DNA of 64,000 bases, taken from assembly GCF_905171765.1 (NCBI RefSeq), contig NC_053390.1:138727468-138791467 (forward strand), written 5' to 3'. The notes below the pieces were generated by a model. It was not told where the DNA came from, made no database searches, and saw only the letters and a list, made by a program, of their open reading frames with translations. The translations under genes were made by a program, and so were the position numbers. This DNA comes from Bufo bufo. Its lineage: Eukaryota > Chordata > Amphibia > Anura > Bufonidae. Positions 9,642 to 22,200 of the stretch are shown here, piece after piece (the stretch's first letter is position 1; the number at the start of each line of letters is the position of its first letter).

Positions 9642-12522
9642 ATTTATATCCCAATTTAGCACTGACATCGGATAAAAAAAACTGGTTCTCAGACTTGAGA
9701 CACCCAAAAAAACTAAAATAATTTATTAAAAGTAGACATATTAGGTATCGCCGCGTCGGTAATAATCTCCTCTATAAAAATACCCATGACCTAACCCCCC
9801 AGATTAACACGGTCCAGAAAAAAAAAAATAAAAAGGTGCAAAAAAAGTTTTTTTTTGTCACCTTACATAATAAAAAGTTTAATAGCAAGCGATCAAAAAG
9901 TCATATAGCCCCCAAAATAGTGCCAATAAAACAGTCCGCTCATCCCGCAAACAATGAGCCCCCACATAAGATAATCGGATAAAAGAATATAAAAAAATGA
10001 CACTTAGACTTTAGAGATGCAAAAAACATTTTTTGTATCAAATTAGGTATCGCCGCATCCGTAAGAATCTCCTCTATAATAATATACCATGACCTAACCC
10101 CCCAGATTAACACGGTTAAAAAAAAAGAAAAAAAAAAAGAACTGTGGCACTTTTCCATTTCAATCCGTTTTTTGCGGTAACAAAACAAGGGTTAACAACC
10201 AAACAAAAGTTTATATTTATTACCCTGATACTGCAGTTTACAGAAACGCCACATTTGTGGTCGTAAACTGCTGTATCAGTAAAAGGGAGGCCGCAAAAAA
10301 GAAAGGACCGACATGGTTTCTGAAAGGCCGATTTTGATGGCCTTTTTTATTGACACCATGTCCCTTTTGAAGCCCCCCTGATGCCCCCCTAGAGTAAAAA
10401 CTCCCTAAAAGTGACCCCATCTAAGAAACTACACCCCTCAAGGTATTCAAAACTGATTATACAAACTTTATTAACCCTTTAGGTGTTCCTCAACAGTTAA
10501 TGACAAATGGAGATGAAATTTCAGAATTTCAATTTTTGGTAACCTTGCCTCACAAAAATGTAATATAGAGCAACCAAAAATCATATGTACCCTAAAAATA
10601 GTCCCACAAAAAATGCCACCTTATCCCGTAGTTTCCAAAATGGGGTCACTTTTAGGGAGTTTCTACTCCAGGGGTGCATCAGGGGGGTTGAAACAGGAAA
10701 CGGTGTAAATAAACCAGTCCATAAAAATCAGCCCTCCAAAAACCAAACGGCGCACCTTTCACTCTACGCCCCGCTGTGTGGCCGTACAGTAGTGTATGCC
10801 CACATATTGGGTGTTTCTGTAAACGGCAGAGTCAGGGCAATAAAGATACAGTCTTGTTTGGCTGTTAACCCTTGCTTTATTAGTGGAAAAAATGGGTTAA
10901 AATGGAAAATAAGGCAAAAAAATGAAATTTTCTAATTTCATCCCCATTTGCCAATAACTCTTGTGCAACACCTAGAGGGTTAACGACGTATATAAAATCT
11001 GTTTTGAATACCTTGAGGGGTGTAGTTTCTTAGATGGGGTCACTTTTAGGGAGTTTCTACTCCAGGGGTGCATCAGGGGGGTTGAAACAGGACACGGTGT
11101 AAATAAACCGGTCCATAAAAATCAGCCCTCCAAAAACCAAACGGCGCACCTTTCACTCTACGCCCCGCTGTGTGGCCGTATAGTAGTTTACGGCCACATA
11201 TTGGGTGTTTCTGTAAATGGCAGAGTCAGGGCAATAAAGATACAGTCTTGTTTGGCTGTTAACCCTTGCTTTGTTAGTGGAAAAAATGGGTTAAAATGGA
11301 AAATTAGACAAAGAAATGAAATTCTCAAATTTCATCCCCATTTGCCAATAACTCTTGTGCAAAACCTAAAGGGTTAACAACATATGTAAAATCAGTTTTG
11401 AATACCTTGAGGGGTGTAGTTTCTTAGATGGTGTCACTTTTAGGGTGTTTCTGCTCTAGGGGTGCATCAGGGGGCTTCAAATGGGACATGGTGTAAATAA
11501 ACCAGTCCAGCAAAATCTGCCTTCCAAAAACCAAACGGCGCACCTTTCACTCTATGCCCCGCTGTGTGGCCGTACAGTAGTTTACGGCCACATATTGGGT
11601 GTTTCTGTAAACGACAGAGTCAGGGCAATAAAGATACAGTCTTGTTTGGCTGTTAACCCTTGCTTTGTTAGTGTAAAAAATGGGTTAAAATGGAAAATAA
11701 GGCAAAAAAATGAAATTTTCAAAATTCATCCCCATTTGCCAATAACTCTTGTGCAACACCTAAAGGGTTAACGACGTATGTAAAATCTGTTTTGAATACC
11801 TTGAGGGGTGTAGTTTCTTAGATGGGGTCACTTTTAGGGAGTTTCTACTCCAGGGGTGCATCAGGGGGGTTGAAACAGGACACGGTGTAAATAAACCGGT
11901 CCATAAAAATCAGCCCTCCAAAAACCAAACGGCGCACCTTTCACTCTACGCCCCGCTGTGTGGCCGTACAGTAGTTTACGGCCACATATTGGGTGTTTCT
12001 GTAAATGGCAGAGTCAGGGAAATAAAGATACAGTCTTGTTTGGCTGTTAACCCTTGCTTTGTTAGTGGAAAAAATGGGTTAAAATGGAAAATTAGACAAA
12101 AAAATGAAATTCTCAAATTTCATCCCCATTTGCCAATAACTCTTGTGCAAAACCTAAAGGGTTAACAACGTATGTAAAATCAGTTTTGAATACCTTGAGG
12201 GGTGTAGTTTCTTAGATGGGGTCATTTTTGGGTGGTTTTCATTATGTAAGCCTCGCAAAGTGACTTCATACCTGAACTGGTCCCTAAAAATTGTTTTTTT
12301 GTAAATTTCTGAAAAATTTCAAGATTTGCTTCTAAACTTCTAAGCCTTGTAACATCCCCAAAAAATAAAATAAAAAGTACAATATGTGACGAAAAAACAA
12401 TCTCAGAATGGCCTGGATAAGTGAAAGCGTTTTAAAGTTATCAGCACTTAAAGTGACACTGGTCAGATTTGCAAAAAATGGCCTGGTCCTTAAGGTGAAA
12501 TAAGGCTGTGTCCCTATGGGGT
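9642..12522. mobile_element. piggyBac element, 3' non-coding part and right terminus
   Basis: This follows the transposase fragment and continues to ACCCCATAGGGACACAGCC (read on the minus strand), which abuts a TTAA at 12523-12526. The subterminal stretch at 12420-12500, read in reverse, matches the piggyBac-like end at 13239-13400 (CAAATCTGACC and TTATCCAGGCCATTCTGAGAT). An imperfect tandem of about 302 bp lies at 9744/10046. The segment at about 10240-10445 is an inverted copy of part of the 394-bp repeat. No coding potential was seen. Confidence 0.75.
10609..12231 (+). repeat. 394-bp tandem repeat inside the piggyBac element, about 4 units
   Basis: TTTTGAATACCTTGAGGGGT recurs at 11002, 11396, 11790 and 12184, each 394 bp apart. 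A partial earlier unit starts near 10609. Units contain GGGTGTTTCTGTAAA and AACGGCGCACCTTTCACTC. A single-copy relative occurs in the other piggyBac element near 28200-28620. Confidence 0.9.
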
Positions 12523-12526
12523 TTAA

Positions 12527-12878
12527 AGGACTTTTGTGGCCGTATTAGCTAGCGTTTGGTGTCCCTAGCAGTCTGTCCCTGCTCCACACAGCAACCTATC
12601 CCTACACTGTCAACCTCTCCCTACACTGGCAAAAAACTGAATGTACAATGGCGGCCAGATCATTTATTTATAGGATAGGGGGTGCGTCCATGTGCTGAAA
12701 CATCTCAATTGGCTGTCCTGTCCCGCCTGATGGATGTATCATGGCTCAAAGTTTAGAGCAATGCAAAAGAATATGGCGCCGGCGGACATCGCCATATGTT
12801 CACATGTTTGGCAAATCTCAAATGAGCAAGGTTCGTAGCAAATCAGCCACCAGGCAAACCGCAAGAAGGCCATATCTA
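12527..12878. mobile_element. hAT family B, right terminal fragment
   Basis: This matches the last 320 or so bases of the intact family-B element (29590-29906) in the same orientation, from GACTTTTGTG-x-CC through TTAGCTAGC to the end AAGGCCATATCTA at 12878. It appears to have inserted into an older hAT transposase gene whose 3' part resumes at 12879. The matching left flank is lost. Confidence 0.75.
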
Positions 12879-13236
12879 CTTGCAGCCGACCCATCGACAG
12901 CCGCCCTCCGGATCCAGCCTCAGGGAATGCCTAGACCGACAGGTATCCGACTACATCGGGTTAATGGCCGATGTGGACGCTCTGAGAACCGAGGAACCTG
13001 TTGACTACTGGGTGTGCAGGCTTGACCTGTGGCCAGAGCTTGCACAATTTGACATGGAACTCTTGGCTTGCCCATTGTCCAGTGTCCTGTCTGAAATGAT
13101 GTTCAGAGCAGCGGGGGAAATCGTGACCGATAAGTGCTCTCACCTAGCTCACGTCAGTGTGGACTACCTCACATTTCTAAAAATGAATGAGGCATGGATC
13201 TCGGAGGAATTCAACACCTGTGACGACCACGTTTAA
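12879..13236 (+). pseudogene. hAT transposase, C-terminal dimerisation fragment
   Basis: About 118 codons encode the C-terminal dimerisation region of a hAT transposase: DYWVCRLDLWPELAQFDMEL, then ACPLSSVLSEMMF, GEIVTDK and LTFLKMNEAWI. They align with the end of the intact transposase at 2740-6165 but are clearly diverged, so this is a different family. There is no start codon, because the 5' part was displaced by the family-B insertion. The stop TAA overlaps the TTAA at 13235-13238 where a piggyBac-like end begins. Confidence 0.85.
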
Positions 13237-13238
13237 CC

Positions 13239-13513
13239 CCTTAAGGACCGGGCTCATTTTCACCTTAGTGACCAGGTCATTTTTGCAAATCTGACCAATG
13301 TCAGTTTATGTGGTGATAACTTTCAAACGCTTAGACTTATCCAGGCCATTCTGAGATTCTTTTCTCGGAACGTATTGTACTTCTTGACACTGGTAAAATG
13401 GAGTCCAAAAAATTCATTTTTATTTATAAAAAAAATACCAAATTTATAAAAAAAAATGAAAAATTTGCAAATTTCCAAGTTTCAATTTCTCTACTTCTAT
13501 AATACATAGTAAT
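13239..13513. mobile_element. piggyBac-like terminus, interrupted by hAT copy 2
   Basis: It starts with CCCCTTAAGGACCGGGCTCA directly after a TTAA (13235-13238). Its subterminal sequence matches the inverted end at 12420-12522. It is AT-rich from 13400 on and is cut at 13513 by the terminus of hAT copy 2. Confidence 0.7.
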
Positions 13514-13802
13514 TAGAGTTGAGCGAAGACCTGGATGTTCGGATTCGAGAAGTTCGGCCGAACTTCATGGAAATGTTCGGGTTCGGGATCCGAACCCGAC
13601 CCGAACTTCGTCCCGAACCCGAACCCCTTTGAAGTCAATGGGGACCTGAACTTTTCGGCACTAAAAAGGCTGTAAAACAGCCCAGGAAAGGGCTAAAGGG
13701 CTGCAAAATTCAGCAAAATGTAGTTAAATCCCCTGCAAACAAATGTGGATAGGGAAATGAATAAAAATAAAAGTAAAATAAATAAAAATTAACCAATATC
13801 AA

Positions 13803-14500
13803 TTGGAGAGAGGTCCCATAGCAGAGAATCTGGCTTCATGTCAGCAGAGAATCAGTCTTCATGTCATAGCAGAGAATCAGGCTTCACGTCACCCAACACT
13901 GGAACAGTCCATTGTCAGATATTTAGGCACCGGCACCCAGGCAGAAAAGAGAGGTCCCATAACAGAGATTCAGGCTTCATGTCAGCAGAGAATCAGTCTT
14001 CATGTCATAGCAGAGAATCAGGCTTCACGTCACACAAAACTGGAACAATCCATTGTCAGATATTTAGGCCCCGGCACCCAGGCAGAGGAGAGAGGTGCCA
14101 TAACAGAGATTCAGGCTTCATGTCAGCAGAGAATCAGTCTTCATGTCATAGCAGAGAATCATGCTTCACGTCACCCAACACTGGAACAGTCCATTGTCAT
14201 ATATTTAGGCCCCGGCACCCAGGCAGAGGAGAGAGGTCCCATAACAGAGATTCAGGCTTCATGTCAGCAGAGAATCAGTCTTCATGTCATACCAGAGAAT
14301 CAGGCTTCATGTCAGCCAAAACTGGAACAGTCCATTGTCAGATATTTAGGCCCCGGCACCCAGACAGAGGAGAGAGGTCCCATAGCAGAGATTCAGGCTT
14401 CATGTCATAGCAGAGAATCATGTTTCACGTCACCCAACACTGGAACAGGCCATTGTCAGATATTTTTAGGCCCCGGCACCCAGACAGAGGAGAGGTTCAT
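13803..14500. repeat. 141-bp tandem array, about 5 units (copy 2)
   Basis: AATCAGTCTTCATGTCA recurs at 13850 and 13991, with a 141-bp period. It is the same repeat as at 1-2622 but with five units, the last one shortened. Units here differ from those of copy 1 (AACACTGGAACAGTCCATTG versus CCACTGGAACAGGCCACTG), so the two arrays have amplified independently. Confidence 0.95.
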
Positions 14501-14591
14501 GCAACTTTCTGTTGCCCCGCAATATAATGGTAAAATGAAAATAAAAATAGGATTGAATGAGGAAGTGCCCTGGAGTACAATAATATATGGT

Positions 14592-17500
14592 TAAGGGGAG
14601 GTAGTTAATGTCTAATCTGCACAAGGGATGGACAGGTCCTGTGGGATCCATGCCTGGTTCATTTTTAATGAACGTCAGCTTGTCCACATTGGCTGTAGAC
14701 AGGCGGCTGCGTTTGTCTGTAATGACGCCCCCTGCCGTGCTGAATACACGTTCAGACAAAACGCTGGCCGCCGGGCAGGCCAGCACCTCCAAGGCATAAA
14801 AGACTAGCTCTGGCCACGTGGACAATTTGGAGACCCAGAAGTTGAATGAGGCCGAACCATCACTCAGTACGTAGAGGGGTATGCACAGGTACTGTTCCAC
14901 CATGTTAGTGAAATGTTGCCTCCTGCTAACACGTTCCGTATCAGGTGGTGGTGCAGTTAGCTGTGGCGTGTTGACCAAACTTTTCCACATCTCTGCCATG
15001 CTAACCCTGCCCTCAGAGGAGCTGGCCGTGACACAGCTGCGTTGGCGACCTCTTGCGCCTCCTCTGCCTTCGCCTTGGGCTTCCACTTGTTCCCCTGTGA
15101 CATTTGGGAATGCTCTCAGTAGCGCGTCTACCAATGTACTCGCGCATCTTCCTATCACGCTCCAGTGCAGGAAGTAAGGTGGGCACATTGTCTTTGTACC
15201 GTGGATCCAGCAGGGTGGCAACCCAGTAGTCCGCACACTTTAAAATGTGGGCAACTCTGCTGTCGTTGCGCAGGCACTGCTCATGTCGCTCATGTGTGCC
15301 AGGCTGCCCAGAGGTAAGGACAAGCTGTCCTCTGTGGGAGGCGTATCGTCATCGTCCTGCGTTTCCCCACAGCCACGCACCAGTGATGGGCCCGAGCTGC
15401 GTTGGGTGCCACCCCGCTGTGAACATGCTTCATCCTCATCCTCCTCTACCTCCTCCTCGTCCTCATCGTCCTCCAGTAGTGGGCCCTGGCTGGCCACATT
15501 TGTACCTTGCCTCTGCTGTTGCAAAAAACCTCCCTCTGAGTCACTTCTAAGAGACTGGCCTGAAAGTGCTAAAAATGACCCCTCTTCCTCCTCCTCCTCC
15601 TCCTCCTGGGCCACCTCCTCTTCCATCATCGCCCTAAGTGTTTTCTCAAGGAGACATAGAAGTGGTATTGTAACGCTGATAACGGCATCATCGCCACTGG
15701 CCATGTTGGTGGAGTACTCGAAACAGCGCAACAGGGCACACAGGTCTCGCATGGAGGCCCAGTCATTGGTGGTGAAGTGGTGCTGTTCCGCAGTGCAAAT
15801 GACCCATGCGTGCTGCAACTGAAACTCCACTATGGCCTGCTGCTGCTCGCACAGTCTGTGCAGCATGTGCAAGGTGGAGTTCCACCTGGTGGGCACGTCA
15901 CATATGAGGCGGTGAGCGGGAATGCCGAAGTTACGCTGTAGCGCAGACAGGCGAGCAGCGGCAGGATGAGAACGCCGGAAGCGCGCACAGACGGCCCGCA
16001 CTTTATGCAGCAGCTCTGACATGTCGGGGTAGCTGTGAATGAACTTCTGCACCACCAAATTCAGCACATGCACCAGGCAAGGGATGTGCGTCAAACCGGC
16101 TAGTCCCAGAACCGCAACGAGATTTCGCCCATTATCGCACACCACCAGGCCGGGCTTGAGGCTCACCAGCAGCAACCACTCGTCGGTCTGTTGTTCTATA
16201 CCCCGCCACAACTCCTACGCGGTGTGGGGCCTGTCCCCCAAACATATGAGTTTCAGAACGGCCTGCTGACGTTTACCCCGGGCTGTGCTGAAGTTGGTGG
16301 TGAAGGTGTGTGGCTGACTGGATGAGCAGGTGGGAGAAGAGGAGGAGGAAGCCGAGTAGGAGGAGGAGGCAACAGGAGGCAAAGAATGTTGCCCTGCGAT
16401 CCTTGGCGGCGGAAGGACGTGCGCCAAACAGCTCTTTGCCTGGGGCCCAGCCACCACTACATTTACCCAGTGTGCAGTTAGGGAGATATAGCGTTCCTGG
16501 CCGTGCTTACTGGTCCACGTATCTGTGGTTAGGTGGACCTTGCCACAGATGGTGTTGCGCAGTGCACACTTGATTTTATCGGATACTTGGTTGTGCAGGG
16601 AAGGCACGGCTCTCTTGGAGAAGTAGTGGCGGCTGGGAACAACATACTGTGGGACAGCAAGCGACATGAGCTGTTTGAAGCTGTCTGTGTCCACCAGCCT
16701 GAATGACAGCATTTCATAGGCCAGTAGTTTAGAAATGCTGGCATTCAGGGCCAGGGATCGAGGGTGGCTAAGTGGGAATTTACGCTTTCTCTCAAATGTT
16801 TGTGAGATGGAGAGCTGAACGCTGCCGTGTGACATGGTTGAGATGCTTGGTGACGGAGGTGGTGGTGGTGTTGGTGGTACATCCTCTTTTTGATGGGCGG
16901 CAGGTGCCAACGTTCCTCCAGAGGCGGAGGAAGAGGCCGAGGCGGCAGCAGCAGAAGAGGTAGCAGGGGGAGCCTGAGTGAGTTCCTTGTTTTTAAGGTG
17001 TTTACTTCACTGCAGTTCATGCTTTGCATGCAGGTGCCTGGTCATGCAGGTTGTGCTAAGGTTCAGAACGTTAATGCCTCGCTTCAGGGTCTGATGGCAC
17101 AGCGTGCAAACCACTCGGGTCTTGTCGTCAGCACATTGTTTGAAGAACTGCCACGCCAGGGAACTCCTTGAAGCTGCCTTTGGGGTGCTCGGTCCCAGAT
17201 GGCGGTGGCCAGTAGCAGATGGACTCTCTTGGCGGCGGGTGTTCTGCTTTTGCCCACTGCTCCCTCTATTGCTACGCTGTTGGCTCGGTCTCACCACTGC
17301 CTCTTCCTCCGAATTCTGAAAGTCAGTGGCACGACCTTCATTCCATGTGGGGTCTAGGACCTCATCGTCCCCTGCATCGTCTTCCACCCAGTCTTCCTCC
17401 GTGACCTCCTGTTCAGTCTGCACACTGCAGAAAGACGCAGCAGTTGGCAACTGTGTTTCGTCATCATCAGAGACGTGCTGAGGTGGTATTCCCATGTCCT

Positions 17501-18008
17501 CATCATTAGGAAACATAAGTGGTTGTGCGTTAGTGCATTCTATCTCTTCCACCCCTGGGGAAGGGCTAGGTGGATGCCCTTGGGAAACCCTGGCAGCAGA
17601 GTCTTCAAACAGCATAAGAGACTGCTGCATAACTTGAGGCTCAGACAGTTTCCCTGATATGCATGGGGGTGATGTGACAGACCGATGGGCTTGGTTTTCA
17701 TGCGCCATCTGTGCGCTTTCTGCAGAAGACTGGGTGGGAGATAATGTGAACGTGCTGGGTGCACTGTCGGCCACCCAATTGACTAATGCCTGTACCTGCT
17801 CAGGCCTTACCATCCTTAGAACGGCATTGGGCCCCACCAAATATCGCTGTAAATTCTGCTGGCTACTGGGACCTGAGGTAGTTGGTTCACTAGGACGTGT
17901 GGCTGTGGCAGAACGGCCACGTCCTCTCCCAGCACCAGAGGATCCACTAACACCACCACGACCATGTCCACGTCCGCGTCCGCGTCCCTTATTAGATGTT
18001 TTCCTCAT
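14592..18008 (-). pseudogene. hAT transposase pseudogene (copy 2)
   Basis: It is collinear with the intact gene at 2740-6165 and starts at an equivalent ATG (18006-18008). By eye it carries a Trp codon changed to TGA at 17007-17009 just after the BED finger, and a Gln codon changed to TAG at 16212-16214. It has a 4-bp loss near 15281, an 8-bp loss near 15137, and an inserted A near 14667 that shifts the last codons. The BED finger and catalytic-core segments remain readable between the breaks. No full-length product is possible. The N-terminal third is much closer to copy 1 than the C-terminal half. Confidence 0.9.
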
Positions 18009-18027
18009 TGTTCCCGTTCACCACAAT

Positions 18028-18436
18028 TTTGAGAATGGCAAATTTGGGAATGCTTTTTCAACCCAGAACAAAAATTCTGCTTTTACGGTCACTACAAATA
18101 ACTTGACCAGCTAAAACTGTGCAGATTTGGTTGAATAGAGATGTGAGACCTGTTTTTTTTTGCGCTGTGTGACAGTTATAGGTTTAATCACAGAATGACA
18201 CTTCTATCAGCACGCTAGCGTGTGTCTTAGGTTTTTCTGAATGACACTATCAATACCTTCAATGTAAGATTTTCTTTTTGGGATAGATTTCAAGTAGGCC
18301 TCAAATACCACAAACTAGTTATTTTCAGAATGGCAAATTTGGGAATGCTTTTTCAACCCAGAACAAAAAGTCTGCTTTTACGGTCACTACAAATAACTTG
18401 ACCAGCTAAAACTGTGCAGATTTGGTTGAATAGAAA
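18028..18436. repeat. 295-bp subterminal repeat, about 1.4 units (copy 2)
   Basis: AATGGCAAATTTGGGAATGC occurs at 18034 and 18329, 295 bp apart. Copy 2 has exactly one unit fewer than copy 1. The palindrome CACGCTAGCGTG is present once. Confidence 0.95.
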
Positions 18437-18482
18437 TGTCAGGTCTATTTTTTAGGCGCTGGGTGACAGGCTCAACTTGCCC

Positions 18483-18765
18483 CTGATGTAATATATGGCC
18501 AAAAAATAACCACACTGTTGATGGTTAAATGCACTTGGGTGACACAGGCTCAGCCTGCACCAGATGTAGTATACGGCCAAAAAATAACCAGACTGTTGAT
18601 GGTTAAATGCACTTCTTTGACACAGGCTCAGCCTGCAGCTAATGTAGTATATGGCCAAAAAATAACCAGACTGTTGATAGTTAAATGCACTTCGGTGACA
18701 CAGGCTCAGCCTGCAGCTGATGTAGGATATAGCACAAAATAACCACACTATCGATGGTTAAATAC
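18483..18765. repeat. 78-bp tandem repeat, about 4 units (copy 2)
   Basis: This is the same four-unit block as at 6935-7215, nearly identical base for base, with one GTTGATGG changed to GTTGATAG. Confidence 0.9.
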
Positions 18766-19240
18766 ACTTGGTGATAGCTCGTGCTGGCGCACCACAAGTC
18801 ACAAAATGGCCGCCGATCACCCCAGAAAAAAAGTGATCTAAAAACGCTCTGGGCAGCCTCAAAAAAGTGAGCAAGTCAATAATAGCACTTCAATGATCCA
18901 CAGCTGCAGATCGATCACAGAATGAAGTCTTTTGGAGGAGTTAATCTGCCTAATCTCGCCCTAACGTCGCAGCTGCAACCTCTCCCTATACTGATCATAG
19001 CAGAGTGACGTGCGGCGCTACGTGACTCCAGCTTAAATAGAGGCTGGGTCACATGGTGCACTGGCCAATCACAGCCATGGCAATAGTAGGCATGGCTGTG
19101 ATGGCCTCTTGGGCCAAGTAGTATGACGCTTGTTGATTGGCTGCTTTGCAGCCTTTCAAAAAGCGCCAAGAAAGCGCCGAACACCAAACCCGAACCCGGA
19201 CTTTTACGAAAACTATACAGTTCGGGTTCGCTCATCCCTA

Positions 19241-22200
19241 GTTGCCACCTCACCATTCTGTTACTGGGCCACTCTGTGGTCTCCTTATGCTGCTACCACC
19301 TCACCACTTTGTGGTCTCCTCATGCTGCTGCTACCTTACCACTCTGAGGTCTCCTTATGCTGCTGCTAGCTCAAGACTCTGTCATTCGGCCACTCTGTGG
19401 TCTCCTCATGCTGCTGCCAACTCAACACTCTGTCACTGGGCCACTTTGTGGTCTACTCATGCTGCTGCCACCTCACAACTCTGTTACTGGGACACTCTGT
19501 GTTCTCCTCATGCTGCTGCTACCTCAACTTGCTTTGGTCTCCTTATGCTGCTACCACCTCACTACTGTGTCATTGGGCCACTCTGTCATTGGTCCACTCT
19601 GTGGTCTCCTCATGCTTCTGCCAACTCACGACTATGTCACTGGGCCACTCTGTGGTCTCCTCATGCTGCTGCCACCTCACAACTATGTCACTGTGCCACT
19701 CTGTGGTCTCCTCATGCTGCTGCCACCTTACCACTCTGTGGTCTCCTCATGCTGCTGCCACCTCACCACTCAGTCACTGGGCCACTCTGTGGTCTCCTCA
19801 TGTTGCTGCCACCTCACCACTCTGTGGTCTTCTCATGCTGATGCCACCTCAGCACTCGGTCACTGGGCCACTCTGTGGTCTCGTCATGTTGCTGTCACCT
19901 CACCACTCTGTCACTGGAGCACTCTGTGGTCTCCTCATTCTGCAGAAACCTCACCACTATGTCATTGGGCCACTCTGTGGTCTCCTCATGCTGCTGCCAC
20001 CTCACCACTCTGTGGTCTCCTCATGCTGCTGCTACCTCAACACTGTCACTGGGCCACTCTGTGGTCTCCTCATTCTGCTGCTACCTCAATACTCTGTCAT
20101 TGGGCCACTCTGTGGTCTCCTCATGCTGCTTCCACCTCATCACTGTGTCACTTGGCCACTCTGTGGTCTTCTCATGCTGCTGCCACCTTACCATTCTGTG
20201 GTCTCCTCATACTCTTGCTACCTTACCACTCTTTCAATGGGCCACTCTGTGGTCTCCTCATTCTGCTGCAACCTCAACACTCTGTTATTGAGCCACTCTG
20301 TTGTCTCATCATGCTGCTCCCACCTCAGCAATTAGTCACTGGGCCACTCAGAGGTCTCCTCATGCTGCTTCCAACTCACCACTATGTCACTGGGCCACTC
20401 TGTGGTCTCTTCATGCTGCTCCCACCTCACCATTCTGTTACTGGGCCACTCTGTGATCTCCTTATGCTGCTACCACCTCACCACTTTGTGGTCTCTTCAT
20501 GCTGCTGATACCTCACCACTCTGAGGTCTCCTAATGCTGCTGCTACCTCAACACTCTGTCATTGGGCCACTCTGTGGTCTCCTCATGCTGCCGCCAACTC
20601 AACACTCTGTCAATGGGCCACTCTGTGGTCTCCTCATGCTGCTGCCACCTTAACACTATGTCACTGGGCCACTTTGTGGTCTCTCTTAATGCTGCTGCCA
20701 CCTCACAACTCTGTTACTGGGACACTCTGGGATCTCCTCATGCTGCTGCTACCTCAACTTGCTTTGGTCTCCTTATGCTGCCACCTCACCACTCTGTCAT
20801 TGGGCCACTCTGTGGTCTCCTCATGCTGCTGCCACCTCACGACTATGTCACTGGGCCACTCTGTGGTCTCCTCATGCTGCTGCCACCTCACGACTATGTC
20901 ACTGGGCCACTCTGTGGTCTCCTCATGCTGCTGCCACCTCACAACTCTGTCACTGGGCCACTCTGTGATCTCCTCATGCTGCTGCCACCTCACCACTATG
21001 TCACTGTGCCACTCTGTGGTCTCCTCATGCTGCTGCCACCTCACCACTCTGTGGTCTCCTCATGCTGCTGCCACCTCACCACTCTGTGGTCTTCTCATGC
21101 TGCTGCCACCTCACCACTCAGTTACTGGGCCACTCTGTGGTCTCCTCATGTTGCTGCCACCTCACCACTCTGTGGTCTCCTCATGCTGATGTCACCTCAC
21201 CACTCGGTCACTGGGCTACTGTGTGGTCTTCTCATGTTTCTGCCACCTCACCACTCTGTGGTCTCCTCATGCTGCTGCTACCTCAACACTGTCACTGGGC
21301 CACTCTGTGGTCTCCTCTTTCTGCTGCTACCTCAACACTGTCACTTGACCACTCTGTGGTCTCTTCATGCTGCTGCCACCTCACCACTCTGTGGTCTCCT
21401 CATGCTGCTACCATCTCACCACTCTGTTACTGGGCCACTCTGTAGTCTCCTCAGGTTGCTGCCACCTCACCACTCTGTGGTCTCCTCATGCTGATGTTAC
21501 CTCACCACTATGTCACTTGGCCACTCTGTGGTCTCCTCATGCTGTTGCCACCTCACCACTCTGTGGTCTCCTCATGCTGCTGCTACCTCAACACTGTCTC
21601 TGGGCCACTCTGTGGTCTCCTCATTCTGCTGCTACCTCCATACTCTGTCATTAGGCCACTCTGTGGTCTCCTCATGCTGCTTCCACCTTATCACTGTGTC
21701 ACTTGTCCACTCTGTGGTCTCCTCATGCTGCTGCCACCTTACCATTCTGTGGTCTCCTCATACTCCTGCTACCTCACCACTCTTTCAATGGGCCACTCTG
21801 TGGTCTCCTCATTCTGCTGCAAACTCAACACTCTGTTATTGAGCAACTCTGTTGTCCCCTCATGCTGCTTCCACCTCAGCAATTAGTCACTGGGCCACTC
21901 AGAGGTCTCCTCATGCTGCTTCCACCTCACCACTATGTTGTCTCCTCATTCTGCTGCTACGTCAACACTCTGTCATTGGGAAACTTTGTGGTCTCCTCAT
22001 GCTGCTGCCACCTCACCACTATGTTAATGAGCCACTGTGTTTTCTCCTCCTGCTGCTGCCACCTCACCTCTCTGTGGTCTTTTCAGTCTTTTGCTACCTC
22101 ACCATTCTGTTAATGGGCCACTCTGTGGTCTCCTTATGCTGCTGCCACATCACCACTTTGTAGTCTCTTCATGCTGCTGCCACCTCACCACTCTGAGGTA

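Larger units (their letters stand above)
13514..19240 (-). mobile_element. hAT DNA transposon, copy 2 (full length, transposase broken)
   Basis: The termini are TAGAGTTGAGCGAA at 13514 and CGCTCATCCCTA ending at 19240. Length is 5727 bp, with the same internal order as copy 1. The flanking octamers ATAGTAAT (left) and GTTGCCAC (right) do not match, so no target-site duplication is visible. Many GAACCCGAAC/TTCGGG motifs lie within 130 bp of the left terminus and resemble subterminal binding motifs. Confidence 0.9.

Noticed and set aside
13506..19248. Target-site duplication around hAT copy 2
   Set aside because: ATAGTAAT on the left and GTTGCCAC on the right do not match, nor does ATCATAGT after the orphan terminus at 23102.
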